Of a stretch of 64,000 bases of DNA, positions 61,379-64,000 are shown in pieces (position 1 is the stretch's first letter; every line of letters starts with the position of its first letter). The notes under the pieces were generated by a model, which saw nothing but the letters and a program-made list of their open reading frames with translations, had not been told where the DNA came from and made no database searches. This stretch comes from Bacteroidales bacterium. Lineage in GTDB: Bacteria > Bacteroidota > Bacteroidia > Bacteroidales > M50B96. The stretch covers positions 1-64,000 of the forward strand of contig JAIOYV010000025.1 of assembly GCA_021740905.1 (NCBI GenBank). Direction: 5' to 3'. Both the position numbers and the translations under genes were made by a program.

Positions 61379-62629
61379 ATGAGGTTTTATTTTTCCTTCT
61401 CCATATTTTTGATCGTACTTGTGTTGATCGACCTATACAGTTTTAAGGCCATCAGGATTGCCATGAAAAAATCGGTTACCCGTCAGGTTATATCCATTGC
61501 TTTTTGGGCACTGTCTGTTGTGTTGTATGTAATGGTGGGCACTGTTCTCCTCAACAAACCCGACCACGACACGGTGGGCCGGTACGCTTCCATATCCATT
61601 ATTTTTGGGATCTTGCTGCTGTTTCTGTTGCCTAAATTGATGATCCTGGTTTTTCATTTTTTTGATGATATTCAATTCCTTATCCGGAAATTGATAGTAA
61701 AGCTGAGAAACAGAAAAACCCCTCGTGCTATTAGTGATAAAGGCCGCCGGGCATTCCTCACCAAAACAGGAATTGTGTTGGCTGCACTACCATTTACATC
61801 GGTTATGTATGGGATTTTCAAAGGCCGTTTTAATTTTTCGGTCTATTCCGAATCCATTGCGTTCAAAAATCTCCCCGGCAATTTCGATGGTTTGAAACTT
61901 GTGCAGTTTTCCGATTTCCATTTGGGAAGCTTTTCGGGGAACTACGAACAGGTAGAAGCAGCCATCGAATTGATCAACCAACAGGAGCCAGATTTGCTGG
62001 TTTTTACTGGGGATTTGGTGAACAATTCGAGCCACGAAATTGATGAGTTCCTGCCCTTGCTTAAAAAACTAAATGCCCGATACGGGAAATATTCCATCCT
62101 CGGAAACCACGATTACGGTGATTATTCGAAATGGGATTCGGATGCAGATAAACAAACCAATTTCGAGCGGATGATCAGCCTTCAGGAAGAAGCCGGTTTT
62201 GAGCTACTGCGAAACGAGAACAGGCAAATCCAAATCGGCGATGAGTCCATCAAGTTAGTTGGTCTCGAAAACTGGGGGCATCCCCCATTCCCACAATATG
62301 GCGATTTGCGCAAAGCGATGCAGGGAGTAGATGAAGAGAAATTCACCCTCTTGCTTTCGCACGACCCATCGCACTGGGATGCCGAAGTGCTAGGAAAAAC
62401 CAGGATAGACCTCACGCTGGCAGGGCATACCCACGGAATGCAATTTGGCATCGAGATCCCCGGGTTTAAATTTAGCCCCATCCAGTTTAAATATCCCCGA
62501 TGGGGAGGCCTGTACACCGAAGGGAAACAGCATCTTTATGTTAACCGGGGCATTGGCTATATTGGAATTGCGGCAAGGGTAGGTATAAATCCAGAGGTGG
62601 CTGTGTTGGAATTGAGGAAAGAGGCTTGA
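61379..62629 (+). CDS. membrane metallophosphoesterase (calcineurin-like)
   Basis: 416 residues. Three hydrophobic helices near the N-terminus (about 3-24, 36-58 and 68-93), a basic linker, another hydrophobic stretch (about 127-146), then the phosphoesterase domain: FSDFHLGSF, LLVFTGDLVNN, YSILGNHDYGDYSKW, LLSHDPSHWDAE and LAGHTHGMQFG. All five metal motifs are intact. The family (YaeI/YkuE-like) acts on phospholipid or cell-wall precursors; the exact substrate here is unknown. Monocistronic. Confidence 0.88.
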   Translation: MRFYFSFSIFLIVLVLIDLYSFKAIRIAMKKSVTRQVISIAFWALSVVLYVMVGTVLLNKPDHDTVGRYASISIIFGILLLFLLPKLMILVFHFFDDIQFLIRKLIVKLRNRKTPRAISDKGRRAFLTKTGIVLAALPFTSVMYGIFKGRFNFSVYSESIAFKNLPGNFDGLKLVQFSDFHLGSFSGNYEQVEAAIELINQQEPDLLVFTGDLVNNSSHEIDEFLPLLKKLNARYGKYSILGNHDYGDYSKWDSDADKQTNFERMISLQEEAGFELLRNENRQIQIGDESIKLVGLENWGHPPFPQYGDLRKAMQGVDEEKFTLLLSHDPSHWDAEVLGKTRIDLTLAGHTHGMQFGIEIPGFKFSPIQFKYPRWGGLYTEGKQHLYVNRGIGYIGIAARVGINPEVAVLELRKEA

Positions 62630-62790
62630 TGCTAAGTCCTCGCCTGAAAGTATTGAAATTAAAATAATTCTATTTAGAGAAAAGGCAGATTGAAACTGTG
62701 ATCCATCTCGGTAAAATGACACGATGGAATTCCCGAAACTGGGACAAACTGTTTGGTAGCAACGCAATCGTATAGGAGCATGGTATAATA

Positions 62791-62886
62791 ATGAGACGCA
62801 AGGCTTGCGTCTCTACCTGGGAAACTGATATTTTTATCAAGTGATTTCCTGATACCCTGGGTAGAGACGCATGGCATGCGTCTCAT
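62791..62886. repeat. composite palindrome of two family B copies
   Basis: Two GAGACG hairpins (62793-62813 and 62864-62884) face each other. The outer parts also pair, so about 32-base arms form a larger inverted repeat around a loop of about 30 bases. It lies just past the stop of the minus-strand T9SS gene and may end its transcript. Confidence 0.7.
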
Positions 62887-62895
62887 TAGAAAAAT

Positions 62896-64000
62896 CTAAT
62901 ATTTCATCACCACCATTTTTCTTGTCTGCTCAAAACCTTCTGTTTTCAACCTATAATAATAGGTTCCGGCAGGTAGGTTTTTGCTGTTGAAGGTGATGCT
63001 GTGGTGGCCTTTGTGAAGAGTTGTAGGTTTTCCGCGTAGAGACGTTGCATGCAACGTCTCTACGATCCGTTCTCCCAACAAATTGAAAATTTCAATTTCT
63101 ACGGCACAATTTTTTGGCAGATAAAATGATATTTCGGTTTCATCCCTAAATGGATTTGGAATGTTTTGGAATAGCTCGAAATTGGCCCCAGGATGTTGGA
63201 TATTGGGCATATCCCCTATTGTTGATGTATCATTTACAGTTATGTAATCTACAATCAACTTAGTATCTGTTATCATTCCGTTACCAACAATAAGCTCTAC
63301 ATCAAACATACCTACTGAATTATAGACCACAGTAGGGTTTTGCAAGGTGTCGCTTGTTCCATCGCCAAAATCCCAAAGCCAGCTTGTTGGGTTGTCGGAT
63401 GAGAGATCCGTAAATTGGATAGTATCGCCCAAGGAGATTACAGTGTCGGAGGCTGTGAAGTTGGCTAACATATATTGGGAAAGTTTCGAAATATAAATAT
63501 CTCTGCATCCATTTGAACTTAAATAAGAAATTCCACTGCCAGGGTTAAAATCGGCAGAACTTTGGAAATATCCTGTTGTATAAATATTCCCGGGAGCATC
63601 TATGGCTATGGAATATCCAAAGTCACTAGAGCTACTACCCATTGCTTTCGCCCAAACAAAATTTCCTGAAGCATCTAATTTTGAAATAAAAATATCCTGC
63701 CATCCATTTGAGTTTAAATTATATATTCCACTTCCCGGGTCAAAATCGACAGTACCTTGGAAAATTCCTGTTGTATAAACATTTCCTATAGCATCTAAGG
63801 CAATGGAATTTCCATCGTCAGCATTAGTGTCCCCCATTGCTTTTGCCCAAACAAAATTTCCAGAAGCATCTAATTTCGAAATAAAAATATCCCTGATTCC
63901 ATTTGAACTTAAATTATATGTTCCACTGCCCGGGTCAAAATCGGCAGTCCCTTCAAAAAATCCTGTTGTATAAATATTTCCGGAAGCATTAATGGCTATC
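62896..64000 (-). CDS. T9SS protein with SBBP and PKD domains (partial)
   Basis: The reading frame is open to the right window edge, so the N-terminus is missing; 368 codons are visible. Upstream part: beta-propeller repeats of the SBBP type, 65 residues each (GNVYTTGIFQGTVDFDPGSG, DIFISKLDASGNFVWAKAMG), repeated at about 195-base intervals. Then a PKD domain (DTIQFTDLSSDNPTSWLWDFGDGTSD) and a type A sorting domain (LFQNIPNPFRDETEISFYL) ending RKMVVMKY. A family B palindrome at 63035-63064 is read in frame inside the sorting domain. Exported by T9SS; function unknown. Confidence 0.85.
   Translation of the reverse strand, partial: IAINASGNIYTTGFFEGTADFDPGSGTYNLSSNGIRDIFISKLDASGNFVWAKAMGDTNADDGNSIALDAIGNVYTTGIFQGTVDFDPGSGIYNLNSNGWQDIFISKLDASGNFVWAKAMGSSSSDFGYSIAIDAPGNIYTTGYFQSSADFNPGSGISYLSSNGCRDIYISKLSQYMLANFTASDTVISLGDTIQFTDLSSDNPTSWLWDFGDGTSDTLQNPTVVYNSVGMFDVELIVGNGMITDTKLIVDYITVNDTSTIGDMPNIQHPGANFELFQNIPNPFRDETEISFYLPKNCAVEIEIFNLLGERIVETLHATSLRGKPTTLHKGHHSITFNSKNLPAGTYYYRLKTEGFEQTRKMVVMKY
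63035..63064. repeat. GAGACG palindrome inside a coding sequence
   Basis: A perfect 30-base palindrome with arms CGTAGAGACGTTGCA. It is ten codons long and in frame, encoding VETLHATSLR in the sorting domain. Confidence 0.85.

Overview
The window looks like a chromosome piece from a Bacteroidota bacterium, probably an anaerobic or facultative member of the Bacteroidales/Marinilabiliales type. The evidence is four or five large secreted proteins with type IX secretion (T9SS) sorting tails, promoters of the Bacteroidota form TTTG-N19-TAnnTTTG (or CAAAAGTA on the reverse strand), tRNA genes without an encoded CCA, and families typical of the phylum (DUF5063, DUF6265, choice-of-anchor L, short RecQ). 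Everything here is read by eye; no search was run.

Layout. 1-2905: an AT-rich accessory block of two single-gene units (a HEAT-repeat protein and a small YcxB-like membrane protein). They are bounded by imperfect palindromes that behave like integron attC sites, with no integrase in view. 2950-12413: housekeeping and repair genes (AddA-type helicase-nuclease, a radical SAM protein, a HigB/HigA-like toxin-antitoxin pair, an O-methyltransferase, an M16 protease). 12414-15253: tRNA-Phe, a lone AAA ATPase and fmt. 15333-20369: two T9SS cargo proteins. 20730-24222: a three-gene acyl-CoA operon (crotonase, 3-hydroxyacyl-CoA dehydrogenase, thiolase), then an alpha/beta hydrolase.

25826-33557 is the most interesting region. 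A four-gene operon encodes a periplasmic-binding-protein/GcvH-like fusion, a HybA-like four-cluster ferredoxin, a HybB/NrfD-like membrane protein and a second membrane-anchored GcvH-like protein. An intrinsic terminator follows. Next come a sensor kinase with two c-type heme motifs in its periplasmic domain and a sigma-54 activator whose start overlaps the kinase stop. A near-consensus -24/-12 element and two copies of CTGRTATTCAG lie upstream of the operon. My reading is an uncharacterised quinone-linked membrane redox complex with lipoyl-carrier-like subunits, controlled by a heme-based two-component system. An archaemetzincin and an old-yellow-enzyme family reductase follow.

35425-47308: tRNA-Ser, DUF1015, AddB (31 kb away from AddA), a LysM/periplasmic-binding protein, a 3'-5' exonuclease, DUF5063 and RecQ. 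47717-57413: a beta-helix/GH5 T9SS protein preceded by an (AG)13 tract, an FG-GAP protein carrying four 234-bp tandem repeats, and a lipoprotein. 57601-64000: two overlapping glycosyltransferases, small envelope proteins, a membrane metallophosphoesterase and a partial T9SS protein. Several families of short dispersed palindromes are scattered between genes, and one sits in frame inside the last coding sequence.
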